A DNA stretch of 64,000 bases from Algoriphagus aestuarii (GTDB lineage Bacteria > Bacteroidota > Bacteroidia > Cytophagales > Cyclobacteriaceae). Under the pieces are notes generated by a model. The model worked only from the letters and a program-made list of their open reading frames with translations, made no database searches and was not told the DNA's origin. Position numbers and translations under genes: made by a program. Positions 16,514-25,391 of this stretch are shown piece after piece (within the stretch, counting starts at the first letter, position 1; each line of letters begins with the position of its first letter). The DNA lies in contig JAFIDK010000006.1 in the NCBI GenBank assembly GCA_017051695.1, positions 330,445 through 394,444 on the forward strand, given 5' to 3'.

Positions 16514-16805
16514 TGATCAAAGCTTTTAATTGGTCTTCTTTATTTGTCTGAATTTGATTTACCAACTGACCTCCTTTGAAAGAAGCAAAAGTTGGCAGAT
16601 TGTTTACTTGAGCCAATTTTCGGGAATTCGGAAATTTCTCAGCATCCACAATGACAAAAACCTTGTCAGCATTTTCACCAGCCAGTCTTCTGAACTTCGG
16701 CTTCATGATGCGGCAGTTGCCACACCAGCCTGCAGAATATTGCACGATCACCTGATCATTGCCTGCAACTAGCTCCTGCAAAGTATCTTCAGTTAGTTCG
16801 ATCAT
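16494..16805 (-). CDS. Thioredoxin family protein (CGNC active site)
   Basis: A 103-residue single-domain thioredoxin. The active site is 'WCGNC' with Cys28 and Cys31, unlike the classical CGPC; a cis-proline motif is present ('NNLPTFASF'). No signal peptide, so cytoplasmic. The gene lies 3 bases after the peroxiredoxin stop and overlaps DUF6952, so it is probably the dedicated electron donor of that peroxiredoxin (inference). The length is normal. Confidence 0.9.
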   Translation of the reverse strand: MIELTEDTLQELVAGNDQVIVQYSAGWCGNCRIMKPKFRRLAGENADKVFVIVDAEKFPNSRKLAQVNNLPTFASFKGGQLVNQIQTNKEDQLKALINEVASN

Positions 16806-16808
16806 GAT

Positions 16809-17441
16809 TTAATTATTTGATAAGTAGTTAGCAACACCTTCGTTGGTAGCCTGCATCGCTTCTTTTCCTTCTTCCCAGTTAGCAGGACAAACTTCACCAA
16901 ATTTCTCTACGTGGATCTGAGCATCCAAAATTCTCAAATACTCATCGATATTTCTTCCCAATGGAAGGTCATTGATCGATTCGTGACGAACGATTCCTTC
17001 TTTATCGATCAAGAATGTACCTCTATAAGCAACAGGCGCACCTGCAAATGACCAAAGACGAGTTTCAGCATCAAAAGAATATTCTCCTGCCAAAACACCA
17101 TAGTTCAAAGAAATAGTCTTAGCCGCATCAGCCAAAATAGGATAAGTAACACCTTCAATACCACCTTCTGCTTTTGGAGTCATCAACCAAGCCAGGTGAG
17201 TCTCTTCAGTATCTGTAGAGCAACCGATCACGACAGTGTCTCTCTTTTCAAATTCAGCCAATTTAGACTGGAAAGCATGAAGTTCAGTTGGACAAACGAA
17301 AGTAAAATCTTTTGGATAGAAGAAAAGAATGACGTTTTTACTTCCTAGGTATTGCTCTAGACTGAAGTTTTCTACGATCTCTTCTCCATTTACTACTGCT
17401 CCTACTGAAAATGCCGGAGCTTTTTTTCCTACTAATGCCAT
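16809..17441 (-). CDS. 2-Cys peroxiredoxin (AhpC/Prx1 type)
   Basis: 210 residues from ATG 17441; a longer in-frame start at 17474 adds 11 non-conserved residues over the promoter and is rejected. Peroxidatic Cys50 lies in 'FTFVCPTELHAF' and the resolving Cys185 in 'GEVCPANW', so it is a typical dimeric 2-Cys peroxiredoxin that reduces H2O2 and organic peroxides. An additional Cys74 is in 'VIGCSTDT'. It leads the three-gene redox operon and has a good -7 box at 17472-17479. No OxyR or PerR site could be identified. Confidence 0.94.
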   Translation of the reverse strand: MALVGKKAPAFSVGAVVNGEEIVENFSLEQYLGSKNVILFFYPKDFTFVCPTELHAFQSKLAEFEKRDTVVIGCSTDTEETHLAWLMTPKAEGGIEGVTYPILADAAKTISLNYGVLAGEYSFDAETRLWSFAGAPVAYRGTFLIDKEGIVRHESINDLPLGRNIDEYLRILDAQIHVEKFGEVCPANWEEGKEAMQATNEGVANYLSNN

Positions 17442-17471
17442 ATCTGTGTTTTTATTGAAAATTTGATAACA

Positions 17472-17479
17472 CAAATCTA
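17472..17479 (-). promoter_or_regulatory. Candidate -7 box for the peroxiredoxin operon
   Basis: Minus strand reads TAGATTTG, fitting the Bacteroidota -7 consensus TAnnTTTG, 30 bases upstream of the ATG. No convincing TTG at the -33 position. Confidence 0.45.
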
Positions 17480-17702
17480 ACTCAGTAATTAATACTTTAA
17501 AAAATTCTATTCTTTATTGAATTTTTAGAAATTCACGCCTTACCAATTTTTATTTGGAGAAATCATCTTCCCCAGTCTTTAATTGATTCAGAAAATTCTT
17601 GACTCCAAAAATTTATTTGCCCGCTACCGATTGCGGACAAAATCGCAAATTCCTGATTGAAATATCCTATTGCTAATAGCTTTTGCCTATTGAAACAAAA
17701 AA

Positions 17703-17721
17703 TGCCCTGATTCACAGGGCA
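17703..17721 (-). terminator. serS terminator
   Basis: Perfect arms TGCCCTG (17703-17709) and CAGGGCA (17715-17721), extended by A/T pairs on both sides, with a T-run after the hairpin on the minus strand. It begins 9 bases after the serS stop. Confidence 0.88.
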
Positions 17722-17730
17722 TTTTTTGTT

Positions 17731-19002
17731 TTAGATCCTATCGAATCCCAAATAAGGGTGAAGCACCTTCGGCATCATGATTCCATCAGGTGTTTGATTG
17801 TTTTCTAAGATGGAAGCGACAATCCTTGGCAAAGCCAGCGCACTTCCATTAAGTGAATGCGCCAATTGAGTTTTTTTATCCTCCCCTCTGTATCGGAGTT
17901 TCAATCGGTTCGACTGATATGTTTCAAAATTAGAAACAGAACTCACTTCCAGCCATCTTTCCTGCGCAGCAGAATATACCTCCATATCATAGGTCAAAGC
18001 TGAAGTAAATCCCATGTCACCGCCGCAAAGCCTCAAAACCCGATAAGGCAACTCAAGCTTTTGCAATAATCCTTGGACATAACTGCTCATACTTTCCAGC
18101 GTCTCATAGGATTTATCCGGATGGGTGATCTGGACAATCTCAACTTTATCGAATTGATGCAATCTATTCAAACCACGAACATGGGCACCCCAACTTCCAG
18201 CTTCTCTTCTGAAACAAGGCGTGAATCCAACATTTTTTACAGGAAGGTCCTCCTCAGCTAAAATTACATCCCGGTACAAATTAGTAATTGGGACTTCAGC
18301 CGTGGGAATCAAGTAAAGGTTATCTGCAGTGGCAAAGTACATTTGGCCTTCTTTGTCCGGTAGTTGCCCGGTACCGTATCCCGAATCTTCATTGACCAAA
18401 ATTGGTGGCTGTACTTCCGTGTATCCCTGTGCCATCGCTTCATCCAGGAAGAAATTGACCAAAGCTCGCTGAAGTCTTGCTCCTTTTCCCTTATAAACCG
18501 GAAAACCTGCACCGGCGATTTTTACCCCAAGGTCAAAATCAATGATGTCATATTTTTTGATCAGTTCCCAGTGCGGTTGTTTTCCCTCATGTAAGACTGG
18601 TATTGTGCCATTCTCAAGTACCACTTCATTGTCATCTGCAGATTTGCCTGCCGGTACTGAACGATGTGGTACATTCGGGATGGTATATAAAATTGACTTT
18701 AGGGATTCCTCTGCTGTAGAATTTTGGTCTTCCAACTCTTTGATCTGGATTTTGATCTGGGCTGTGCGCTCCTTGATCTCCATTGCCTCAGTTGCTTTAC
18801 CTTCTTTCATCAACATCCCGATCTGCTTTGAAATGGAATTCGATTCCGACTGCAACTGGTCTCGTTGGGCCTGAGTGGATTTTCTTAAGTCATCCAGCCG
18901 GATTGTCTCCGCCAGAACTTCCTCCGCATTTTGAAAATTTCTCTTTTGTAGTCCGGCCAATACACCGGCGTAGTTGTCTCGAATTTGATTAACTAACAGC
19001 AT
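17731..19002 (-). CDS. serS: Seryl-tRNA synthetase
   Basis: A 423-residue class II synthetase charging tRNA-Ser (and tRNA-Sec where present). Residues about 1-105 form the long antiparallel coiled-coil arm that grips the tRNA long variable arm ('RDQLQSESNSISKQIGMLMK'). Motif 2 is seen at 'TPCFRREAGSWG' and motif 3 at 'SALALPRIVASILENNQ'. Length is standard. It is monocistronic with its own -7 box (19028-19035) and terminator (17703-17721). No T-box or other leader is visible, as the 5' UTR would be about 20 bases. Confidence 0.97.
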   Translation of the reverse strand: MLLVNQIRDNYAGVLAGLQKRNFQNAEEVLAETIRLDDLRKSTQAQRDQLQSESNSISKQIGMLMKEGKATEAMEIKERTAQIKIQIKELEDQNSTAEESLKSILYTIPNVPHRSVPAGKSADDNEVVLENGTIPVLHEGKQPHWELIKKYDIIDFDLGVKIAGAGFPVYKGKGARLQRALVNFFLDEAMAQGYTEVQPPILVNEDSGYGTGQLPDKEGQMYFATADNLYLIPTAEVPITNLYRDVILAEEDLPVKNVGFTPCFRREAGSWGAHVRGLNRLHQFDKVEIVQITHPDKSYETLESMSSYVQGLLQKLELPYRVLRLCGGDMGFTSALTYDMEVYSAAQERWLEVSSVSNFETYQSNRLKLRYRGEDKKTQLAHSLNGSALALPRIVASILENNQTPDGIMMPKVLHPYLGFDRI

Positions 19003-19027
19003 TTGAAAATCTTGGAAATTGAAGCCC

Positions 19028-19035
19028 CAAAGATA
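19028..19035 (-). promoter_or_regulatory. Candidate -7 box for serS
   Basis: Minus strand TATCTTTG matches TAnnTTTG, 25 bases upstream of the serS ATG, within the 39-base gap to the lipoprotein gene. Confidence 0.45.
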
Positions 19036-19041
19036 AGCATG

Positions 19042-19812
19042 TTATTGAACTATCACTGTTTTATTGACAGATGAGAAAGGTCCTTCTAGCTCTTTTCCAT
19101 CTGTTCTCAATAAATTCACAATTACCTGATAGGTCCCTTTCGGAAGATTTGCCACCCTGACAGGTTTCATTTCTTCTATTTCATACATGTAATCATTGAT
19201 ACGGATTTGGACTTTTAGTCCATCTAGCTCCATATCTCCTCCTATTACCAAAAAATCCACAATGACTTCTTCCCCACTCCCATAAACTTGCTCGTTTCTT
19301 GGGTAATTTATAGCAAGATATGGTTCCGCTGAGTACGGAAATGGCCTGGATTCTCCCACCTGAAAATCCCTGTCAACATAATTCCCGAAGTTTTTTAAAG
19401 CCAATCCTTCATCGTCCACCAAATACGCAACTATCCGGTAACTCCCTTCTGTCAGCTCCCTTTGAAAAATCGGAGAATAAAATCCTACTGGATCACCTCC
19501 ATTGAGAATATTAAATAATTTGAAACTTTGATCTCCTGCTTGCTCAAATTCATAATTCTTGATATTGAATTCAAAAGGAACTTTTCCCGGTTTAAAAATC
19601 TGATTCCCTAATGGAGTATACAATTCCAATATTGCATCCGGATAACTGGAAGAATCCTCGTATTGATAAAAAGTCACTTTTGGCAAGACATCCGAACCAT
19701 TTGGTGGATTTTCACCCGTTTCCACTACGGATTCATTTATTTTCTTCTTTTCATCCGAACAACTGGTAAGAATTAGAGCAAATAGAATCAGAGAAACGAG
19801 TATTTTATTCAT
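19042..19812 (-). CDS. Lipoprotein of unknown function
   Basis: A 256-residue protein with a lipoprotein signal peptide (lipobox LTSC, Cys18) followed by a charged, flexible linker (EKKKINESVVETGENPPNG). The rest is beta-rich and arranged as two similar Ig-like halves, with strands such as 'PFEFNIKNYEFEQAGDQ', 'GSYRIVAYLVDDEG', 'EEVIVDFLVIGGD' and 'GTYQVIVNLLRTDG'. No enzyme motif. I do not recognise the family. It is divergent from the oxygenase gene at 19888 and probably has its own promoter in the 75-base gap. Confidence 0.75.
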   Translation of the reverse strand: MNKILVSLILFALILTSCSDEKKKINESVVETGENPPNGSDVLPKVTFYQYEDSSSYPDAILELYTPLGNQIFKPGKVPFEFNIKNYEFEQAGDQSFKLFNILNGGDPVGFYSPIFQRELTEGSYRIVAYLVDDEGLALKNFGNYVDRDFQVGESRPFPYSAEPYLAINYPRNEQVYGSGEEVIVDFLVIGGDMELDGLKVQIRINDYMYEIEEMKPVRVANLPKGTYQVIVNLLRTDGKELEGPFSSVNKTVIVQ

Positions 19813-19865
19813 AAGAGGGCAAATTTGATATTAAAGATATTTAATTTTAAAGACATTTAGAGAAC

Positions 19866-19873
19866 TAACTTTG
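19866..19873 (+). promoter_or_regulatory. Candidate -7 box for the oxygenase-chrA operon
   Basis: TAACTTTG fits TAnnTTTG and lies 14 bases before the ATG at 19888, so the leader would be very short. Confidence 0.42.
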
Positions 19874-19887
19874 TAACCCACCCATAT

Positions 19888-20865
19888 ATGGAAATCCTTT
19901 TTGACGAAATTCCAAGCTTGGATTTAGCTGATTTCACTTCAGGAACCGCCGAACAAAAAGCAGCTTTTGTAAAGAAACTAGGAGATGCCTATCAAAACAT
20001 CGGATTTGTTGCGATCAAAAACCATGGTCTTTCCCAAGATCTTCAAGATAGACTTTATCATTCGATCAAATCTTTTTTTGCTCTTCCAGATGAGATAAAA
20101 TCCAAGTATGAAAAACCGGAAATAGGGTTTCAACGAGGGTATACCGGCAAGGGAAAAGAACATGCCAAAGGTAGAAATACCGGTGACCTGAAGGAATTTT
20201 ATCACGTGGGACAGGAGCTTTCCAATATTCCAGATTCAGACCCCTTGAAATCAGAATACCCGGCAAACATTTGGCCTAAAGAGATTCCTGAGTTTGAAAA
20301 AGATGCCAATGAGGCCTATAGAATTCTGGAAAACGCAGGCAAGTCCATGTTAAGGGCCATTGCCATTATCCTTGAATTACCGGAAGATTATTTTGAAGCA
20401 AAGGTAGCCTATGGCAATTCCATTCTCCGGCAAATCCATTATTTTCCAATTGAAAATCCAGACGCTGTCCCAGCAGATGCTGTAAGAGCAGCAGAGCACG
20501 GAGATATAAATTTAATTACCCTGCTGATGGGAGCCAGTGCCGATGGTCTGCAGGTTTTGAGAAAAGACGGAAAATGGATTCCAATTACCGCTCTACCGGA
20601 GCAATTGGTGGTCAACGTAGGAGACATGCTGGAGAGGCTCACCAATAAAAAATTAAAATCCACTATCCATCGGGTAGTCAATCCACCAAAAGAAAAAATG
20701 AATTCCAGCAGGTATTCCATTCCGTTTTTTATGCACCCTAGATCAGAAATGGATTTGACCTGCCTGGATTCCTGTGTAAGTGAGGAAAATCCCAAACTAT
20801 TTACTGATGCTACTGCTGGGGAATTCCTGGATGAAAGATTGAGAGAACTGGGATTAAAGAAATAA
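19888..20865 (+). CDS. 2-oxoglutarate/Fe(II) oxygenase, isopenicillin-N-synthase-like family
   Basis: A 325-residue non-haem iron oxygenase. The iron ligands are complete: His204 and Asp206 in 'AEHGDIN' and His261 in 'STIHRVVNP'. Arg275 and Ser277 ('SRYSIPFF') form the R-x-S site that binds 2-oxoglutarate. The N-terminal part has the DIOX_N pattern ('YQNIGFVAIKNHGL'). The family name comes from isopenicillin N synthase, but bacterial members hydroxylate many small molecules and no beta-lactam genes are near. The chromate-transporter gene starts 1 base after its stop, so the two are co-transcribed; why is unclear. Confidence 0.9.
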   Translation: MEILFDEIPSLDLADFTSGTAEQKAAFVKKLGDAYQNIGFVAIKNHGLSQDLQDRLYHSIKSFFALPDEIKSKYEKPEIGFQRGYTGKGKEHAKGRNTGDLKEFYHVGQELSNIPDSDPLKSEYPANIWPKEIPEFEKDANEAYRILENAGKSMLRAIAIILELPEDYFEAKVAYGNSILRQIHYFPIENPDAVPADAVRAAEHGDINLITLLMGASADGLQVLRKDGKWIPITALPEQLVVNVGDMLERLTNKKLKSTIHRVVNPPKEKMNSSRYSIPFFMHPRSEMDLTCLDSCVSEENPKLFTDATAGEFLDERLRELGLKK

Positions 20866-20866
20866 G

Positions 20867-22066
20867 ATGTCAGTTAAAAAGGTACGATATTACCTTTTCC
20901 TGAAAGATATTCTAACGCTTTCACTCACTGCTTTTGGGGGGCCGCAAGCCTTTTTGGCAATGCTTTTGGAGCGAATGGTGAAAGTGCGGGGTTACATTTC
21001 AGAGGATGAGCTTTGGGAGCTCAATGCATTATGCAATATGCTCCCAGGCCCATCCTCTACCCAATTGATTTCTGCAATCGGCTTTCGGGTAGGAGGACCC
21101 AATCTTGCCTATCTCGCTTTACTTGTCTGGATTTTACCTGCCACGATCCTCATGACTAGTGCGGCAATATTAATTTCCTTTCTGCAGGAAAACACACCTG
21201 GAGCCTTGAATTTCGCCCGGTTTATCCAGCCCATGGCAATTGGTTTCATCATTTTTGCTGCGCAGAAAACCATCGGAAAAATGGTCCAAAGTACCGAAGC
21301 CATGGTCTTGATGCTGATGTCCGCATTTATCTCTTTTTTCTACAGCTCCCCTTACATTTTTCCGGTTTTATTGGTCATCGGGGGGATTAGCACCTCGATT
21401 AAGTATAAAAAGCAGCCCAAATTGGAAAAGGACGCTCCACTGAAAATAGAATGGGCCAATTTCTATTTATGGGCAGGAGTATTGATACTTGCAGCAATAC
21501 TTGGTGGGATCACTAAATGGCATGGTATCCTATTATTCGAAAATTTTTATAGAAACGGTTCATTGATCTTTGGAGGAGGACAAGTGTTAGTTCCATATTT
21601 ATACACGGAATTTGTAGACTTCAAAAACTTCCTGAGTTCAGAGGAATTCCTGACCGGTTATGCTATTTCCCAAGGGGTTCCCGGTCCTACTTTTAGCATA
21701 GCATCCTATGTAGGAGCTCTTTCCATGCGAGAAGGAGGAACTCTTGGTTTTATTATGGGAGGATTGATTGGTGCCGGGGGGATCTTCCTTCCGGGAATTT
21801 TCCTGATCTTCTTTGTGATCCGGTTTTGGGATCAGTTAAAAATCTATCGCCCGGTGAGGGCCGCATTGGAAGGAGTAAATGCCGTTTCTTGCGGTATGTT
21901 GATTGCTGCAGCTTATTTATTATTCGAACCTCTTGAAGCAAACGGCATCAATATCTTTTTTATTCTAGCTACCTACCTGATGCTTCAATTCTCCAAAATC
22001 TCTTCTCCGGCAATCATCGCCGGTGGGGTGTCGCTGGGTATTTTATACAATCAATTTTTCATGTAA
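20867..22066 (+). CDS. chrA: Chromate transporter, two-domain CHR family
   Basis: A 399-residue membrane protein with two tandem CHR domains, each starting with the same signature: 'SLTAFGGPQAFLAMLLERMV' near residue 18 and 'LIFGGGQVLVPYLYTEFV' near 232, followed by 'LPGPSSTQL' and 'QGVPGPTFSIASYVG'. This is the long-chain CHR form, which exports chromate in Pseudomonas and Cupriavidus; many homologues have untested substrates. About 10-12 hydrophobic segments. No chrB or other resistance gene is adjacent, so a different oxyanion is possible. Confidence 0.9.
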   Translation: MSVKKVRYYLFLKDILTLSLTAFGGPQAFLAMLLERMVKVRGYISEDELWELNALCNMLPGPSSTQLISAIGFRVGGPNLAYLALLVWILPATILMTSAAILISFLQENTPGALNFARFIQPMAIGFIIFAAQKTIGKMVQSTEAMVLMLMSAFISFFYSSPYIFPVLLVIGGISTSIKYKKQPKLEKDAPLKIEWANFYLWAGVLILAAILGGITKWHGILLFENFYRNGSLIFGGGQVLVPYLYTEFVDFKNFLSSEEFLTGYAISQGVPGPTFSIASYVGALSMREGGTLGFIMGGLIGAGGIFLPGIFLIFFVIRFWDQLKIYRPVRAALEGVNAVSCGMLIAAAYLLFEPLEANGINIFFILATYLMLQFSKISSPAIIAGGVSLGILYNQFFM

Positions 22067-22158
22067 TCCAGCTTAAAAACGTCGAAATAAAGCCAAAAAT
22101 GAACAAGTTTAGTTCTTGGCGCGTTTTAAAATCTAAATTACTTCCCTATATTTCTACT

Positions 22159-22824
22159 ATGCAGGCTTACGAATTCATTAACAATCTCATCCCACCCTTG
22201 AAACTCAGCGATAAATCTGGGATGGCCTTGTCTTGGATGGAGGAAATTCGTACGGACATTTTGCCTGTAACTAATCAAGGAAAATTTCTTGGGCTAATCC
22301 GGGAAGAAATGATTTTTGACCTAAATAATGCAGATACCATGATTTCAGAAATCCCTCTGGACAATCTGAATTGCTGGGTATTTTCCGACAAACATATTTA
22401 CGATGTATTACGGGTAGGAGCTGAGCAGCATAGTAATGTAGTAGCCGTCTTAAGTAGGGAACATGTTTATCTAGGAGTGGTCACCATGGAAGATTCTATT
22501 GCCGCATTTGCTGATAGTCTATCCATACAGTCTCAAGGCAGCGTTTTAGTGTTGTCTTTGTACATGACAGATTATAGTCTTGCTGAAATTTCCAGACTTG
22601 TGGAAACAGAAAACACAAAAGTGCTGAGTTCGTTTATCACCAGTGATCCGCTGGACGATGCAAAGATCAAATTGACGCTAAAGTTGGATAAACCGGAACT
22701 AAGACATATAAAAGCAACTTTGGAGCGGTTTGGATATAAAATTTTGGATCATTATCAGGAAGAAACCGGAGTGAGCAGCGAAGAAGACCGAATCGGTAAC
22801 TTGCTGAGATTTTTAGATATTTGA
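22159..22824 (+). CDS. CBS domain pair protein
   Basis: 221 residues from ATG 22159; an in-frame ATG at 22099 would add 20 basic residues and is less likely. Two CBS motifs form one Bateman module: 'DILPVTNQGKFLGLIREEM' near residues 33-51 and 'VVAVLSREHVYLGVVTMED' near 95-113. The remaining 90 residues look like a small alpha/beta regulatory domain ('LVLSLYMTDYSLAEISRLVETEN'), ACT-like in pattern. CBS pairs bind adenosyl ligands. The gene sits 3 bases upstream of nadK, a conserved Cytophagales arrangement, which hints at a nucleotide-sensing link (inference). Confidence 0.85.
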   Translation: MQAYEFINNLIPPLKLSDKSGMALSWMEEIRTDILPVTNQGKFLGLIREEMIFDLNNADTMISEIPLDNLNCWVFSDKHIYDVLRVGAEQHSNVVAVLSREHVYLGVVTMEDSIAAFADSLSIQSQGSVLVLSLYMTDYSLAEISRLVETENTKVLSSFITSDPLDDAKIKLTLKLDKPELRHIKATLERFGYKILDHYQEETGVSSEEDRIGNLLRFLDI

Positions 22825-22827
22825 TAC

Positions 22828-23703
22828 ATGAAGGTAGCCTTACATGGCTTAGCACTGAAATCAGAATATTTTCAGCACGTTCAACTTCTATTTGAAGAGC
22901 TAAGCAAATTCAATTTCGAAATATTTGTTACGGAGCAGTTGGACCGTCAATTGCGCATGCATGGCAATAAGTCTTTGGTTTATTGGACCTTGGAGGGCAA
23001 AGAGGACATGGCAAAGATGGATTTCATGATTTCAATAGGCGGGGACGGTACGCTACTTGATGCCGTCTGTCAGGTTGGGAACTTGGAAATCCCAATTTTA
23101 GGGCTAAACACCGGAAGGATGGGCTTTTTGGCAACAGTCGCCACTACTGATATTTCACTGGCCATCCATGAGCTTGCCAATGAAAATTTTCAGATAGAGA
23201 GTAGAAACCTCATTTCATTAGAATCACACAAGAGACTATTCAATGGGCTCAATTTTGCCTTGAATGAATTTACAGTCCATAAGAGAGACACCTCTTCGAT
23301 GATTACGGTTCACACCTATATAGATGGCAAATACCTAAACAGCTATTGGGCAGATGGTCTGATCGTTTCGACTCCCACCGGATCGACCGGATATTCTTTG
23401 AGCTGTGGAGGTCCATTGATCTCTCCTGAAGCAAAGAATCTGGTCATCACGCCAGTAAGTCCACACAATCTGAATGTACGCCCCATTATCGTTTCAGATG
23501 ATAGTGAGATCAGTCTAGAAATCGAAGGAAGGGCCGAGAAATTTTTGATTTCGCTTGATTCCAGATCTACTTCTATCTCTTCAGAAGTGAAATTGACCAT
23601 CAAAAAAGAATATTTTCAGGCCAAATTAGTGAAGTTGCCACATTACCATTTCTTTGATACTTTACGGCAAAAGCTAAATTGGGGACTGGATATGAGGAAT
23701 TAG
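22828..23703 (+). CDS. nadK: NAD kinase
   Basis: A 291-residue kinase making NADP from NAD and ATP or polyphosphate. The diagnostic 'GGDGT' lies at 71-75, followed by 'LGLNTGRMGFLA' and the second signature 'TPTGSTGYSLSCGGP' (conserved Gly/Thr-rich NAD site). Length is normal. Start ATG 22828 is 3 bases after the CBS gene. The 110-base gap to the next gene marks the operon end, though no hairpin is visible there. Confidence 0.96.
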   Translation: MKVALHGLALKSEYFQHVQLLFEELSKFNFEIFVTEQLDRQLRMHGNKSLVYWTLEGKEDMAKMDFMISIGGDGTLLDAVCQVGNLEIPILGLNTGRMGFLATVATTDISLAIHELANENFQIESRNLISLESHKRLFNGLNFALNEFTVHKRDTSSMITVHTYIDGKYLNSYWADGLIVSTPTGSTGYSLSCGGPLISPEAKNLVITPVSPHNLNVRPIIVSDDSEISLEIEGRAEKFLISLDSRSTSISSEVKLTIKKEYFQAKLVKLPHYHFFDTLRQKLNWGLDMRN

Positions 23704-23813
23704 AATATTCCAAAAGATTGGTAAATTCGTGAACATTTAGCTTAACAATTATTAACCCGTTAAATACTAGCCGACGTTTTTTATACGTTAGCTACTTCAT
23801 AACTTGCATCGTC

Positions 23814-24563
23814 TTGAAAAAAGTCAATTTTCAGATTTTCAAACACTTATTCATTTTCGTCCTTGTATTTTCAGGTATTCATCTGAACGCCAAGGCCCAG
23901 AAATATGAAATCGGTGGTGGTTTAGGTGTAGCAGCCTATTCAGGAGATATTATCCGAAAAATTGACCCTGGCCAGATTGGCCTTCAAGGAACGTTGTTTG
24001 GCAAGAGAAATTTTGACAATGTATGGACGCTGAGAGTTGGGATTAATTTGGCCAACGTCAATGCAGCTGACAGCATTAAGCCCATCGATCGATTGGCACA
24101 GGTAAGAGACGCTAGGTTTCGGGCAGGACTCATTGAGGCTTCGGCAGTCATGGAGTTCAACTTTCTGGATTATTTGAGAAATAATTCCGAGTTCCGATTT
24201 TCCCCTTACGCGTTTTTTGGCTTGGGATACACTTTCGCAGTAGCAAAAGGAAACACCTTTGCTTATAATGTTTCTACCCGATACAATTTAGGCACTGTGG
24301 TAATTCCGTTTGGTGGAGGTGTAAAATACCAACTAAACGACAGATGGACCTTAGCAGCTGAATTGGGATTCAGACCTACTTTGACTGACTATTTGGATAA
24401 GATCGACAGTAAAGAACCACCGATATCCAGATTTCCAGACCCGAATAATCCCGATGCACCATATGGGATTAATTTTGGAAACCCCAATGACAAGGATTGG
24501 TACTATTTCCTCGGGCTGACGATCAGCTATACTTTCGCCAGCACCAAGTGCTATGCTTATTAA
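23814..24563 (+). CDS. DUF6089-type outer-membrane beta-barrel protein
   Basis: A 249-residue exported protein with a signal peptide (1-28, ending 'LNAKAQ'). The probable start is TTG 23814, since no ATG or GTG precedes the signal peptide in frame. The mature part is a small 8-strand-type barrel with alternating residues and the family opening 'YEIGGGLGVAAYSGDI'; it also has 'YAFFGLGYTFAVAKGN' and an aromatic last strand ('YYFLGLTISYTF'). It always lies upstream of uppS and bamA in Bacteroidota, and is presumed to help outer-membrane biogenesis (inference). Confidence 0.82.
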   Translation: MKKVNFQIFKHLFIFVLVFSGIHLNAKAQKYEIGGGLGVAAYSGDIIRKIDPGQIGLQGTLFGKRNFDNVWTLRVGINLANVNAADSIKPIDRLAQVRDARFRAGLIEASAVMEFNFLDYLRNNSEFRFSPYAFFGLGYTFAVAKGNTFAYNVSTRYNLGTVVIPFGGGVKYQLNDRWTLAAELGFRPTLTDYLDKIDSKEPPISRFPDPNNPDAPYGINFGNPNDKDWYYFLGLTISYTFASTKCYAY

Positions 24564-24646
24564 TTAATTGAACCTTAGGGTAAATTATTGGAAAAGAAAT
24601 AGCATTTTTGTACCTCCAAAAATTAAGGTATTCGGAAAAAACTGGA

Positions 24647-25384
24647 ATGAAGGAAGAATTAGACCGAAACAGGATCCCCCGACATATTGCGATCATCATG
24701 GACGGCAATGGCCGCTGGGCCAAGAAGAAAGGTGCCATGAGGATATTCGGCCATCATCATGCCATCAAGGCAGTGAGAGATGCGATCGAAGGTGCAAATA
24801 ATTTAGGAGTAAAGTATTTGACCCTGTTTTCTTTTTCAACAGAAAATTGGTCCCGCCCAAAAGATGAGGTAGAAGGACTAATGGCACTTCTGGTGAAAAC
24901 TATAGCGAATGAAGTCCCTATGATGATGAAGAACAACATCATTATGGACAGCATCGGTGATATTGATAGTTTACCCCCCTCAGCATACAATCAACTGATA
25001 GAGGCAAAGGAAAAAACCTCTAAAAACACAGGTCTCAAGCTCATTTTAGCACTTAGCTACAGTGGACAATGGGAGCTCACTCAAGCAGCCAAACGCATTG
25101 CTCAAAAAGTCTCTGATGGAAAATTGAAGGTCGAGGACATTTCTCAGGAAGTGTTTGCAGATCATCTGGAGACCCGGAATATTCCTGATCCTGAATTAAT
25201 GATCAGAACCTCCGGTGAATTCAGAATAAGCAATTTTCTGCTTTGGCAATTGGCCTACACAGAATTACATTTTACCCCTGTGTTATGGCCGGATTTTAGA
25301 GAAAAGCATCTGATCGCTGCAATCCTCGATTACCAGAAAAGGGAGCGGAGATTTGGTAAAACAGGTGAGCAAGTTAAATCTTAA
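24647..25384 (+). CDS. uppS: Isoprenyl transferase (undecaprenyl diphosphate synthase)
   Basis: 245 residues from ATG 24647; an upstream TTG at 24608 is not needed. Catalytic Asp19 sits in 'IAIIMDGNGRWA', 'FSFSTENWSRP' is the second family motif, and 'LMIRTSGEFRISNFLLWQ' with 'YTELHFTPVLWPDF' are the diphosphate-binding and C-terminal signatures. The enzyme condenses isopentenyl units in cis to make the C55 lipid carrier for peptidoglycan and O-antigen. Cytosolic, membrane-associated. It precedes bamA by 7 bases. Confidence 0.96.
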   Translation: MKEELDRNRIPRHIAIIMDGNGRWAKKKGAMRIFGHHHAIKAVRDAIEGANNLGVKYLTLFSFSTENWSRPKDEVEGLMALLVKTIANEVPMMMKNNIIMDSIGDIDSLPPSAYNQLIEAKEKTSKNTGLKLILALSYSGQWELTQAAKRIAQKVSDGKLKVEDISQEVFADHLETRNIPDPELMIRTSGEFRISNFLLWQLAYTELHFTPVLWPDFREKHLIAAILDYQKRERRFGKTGEQVKS

Positions 25385-25391
25385 GTAATTG

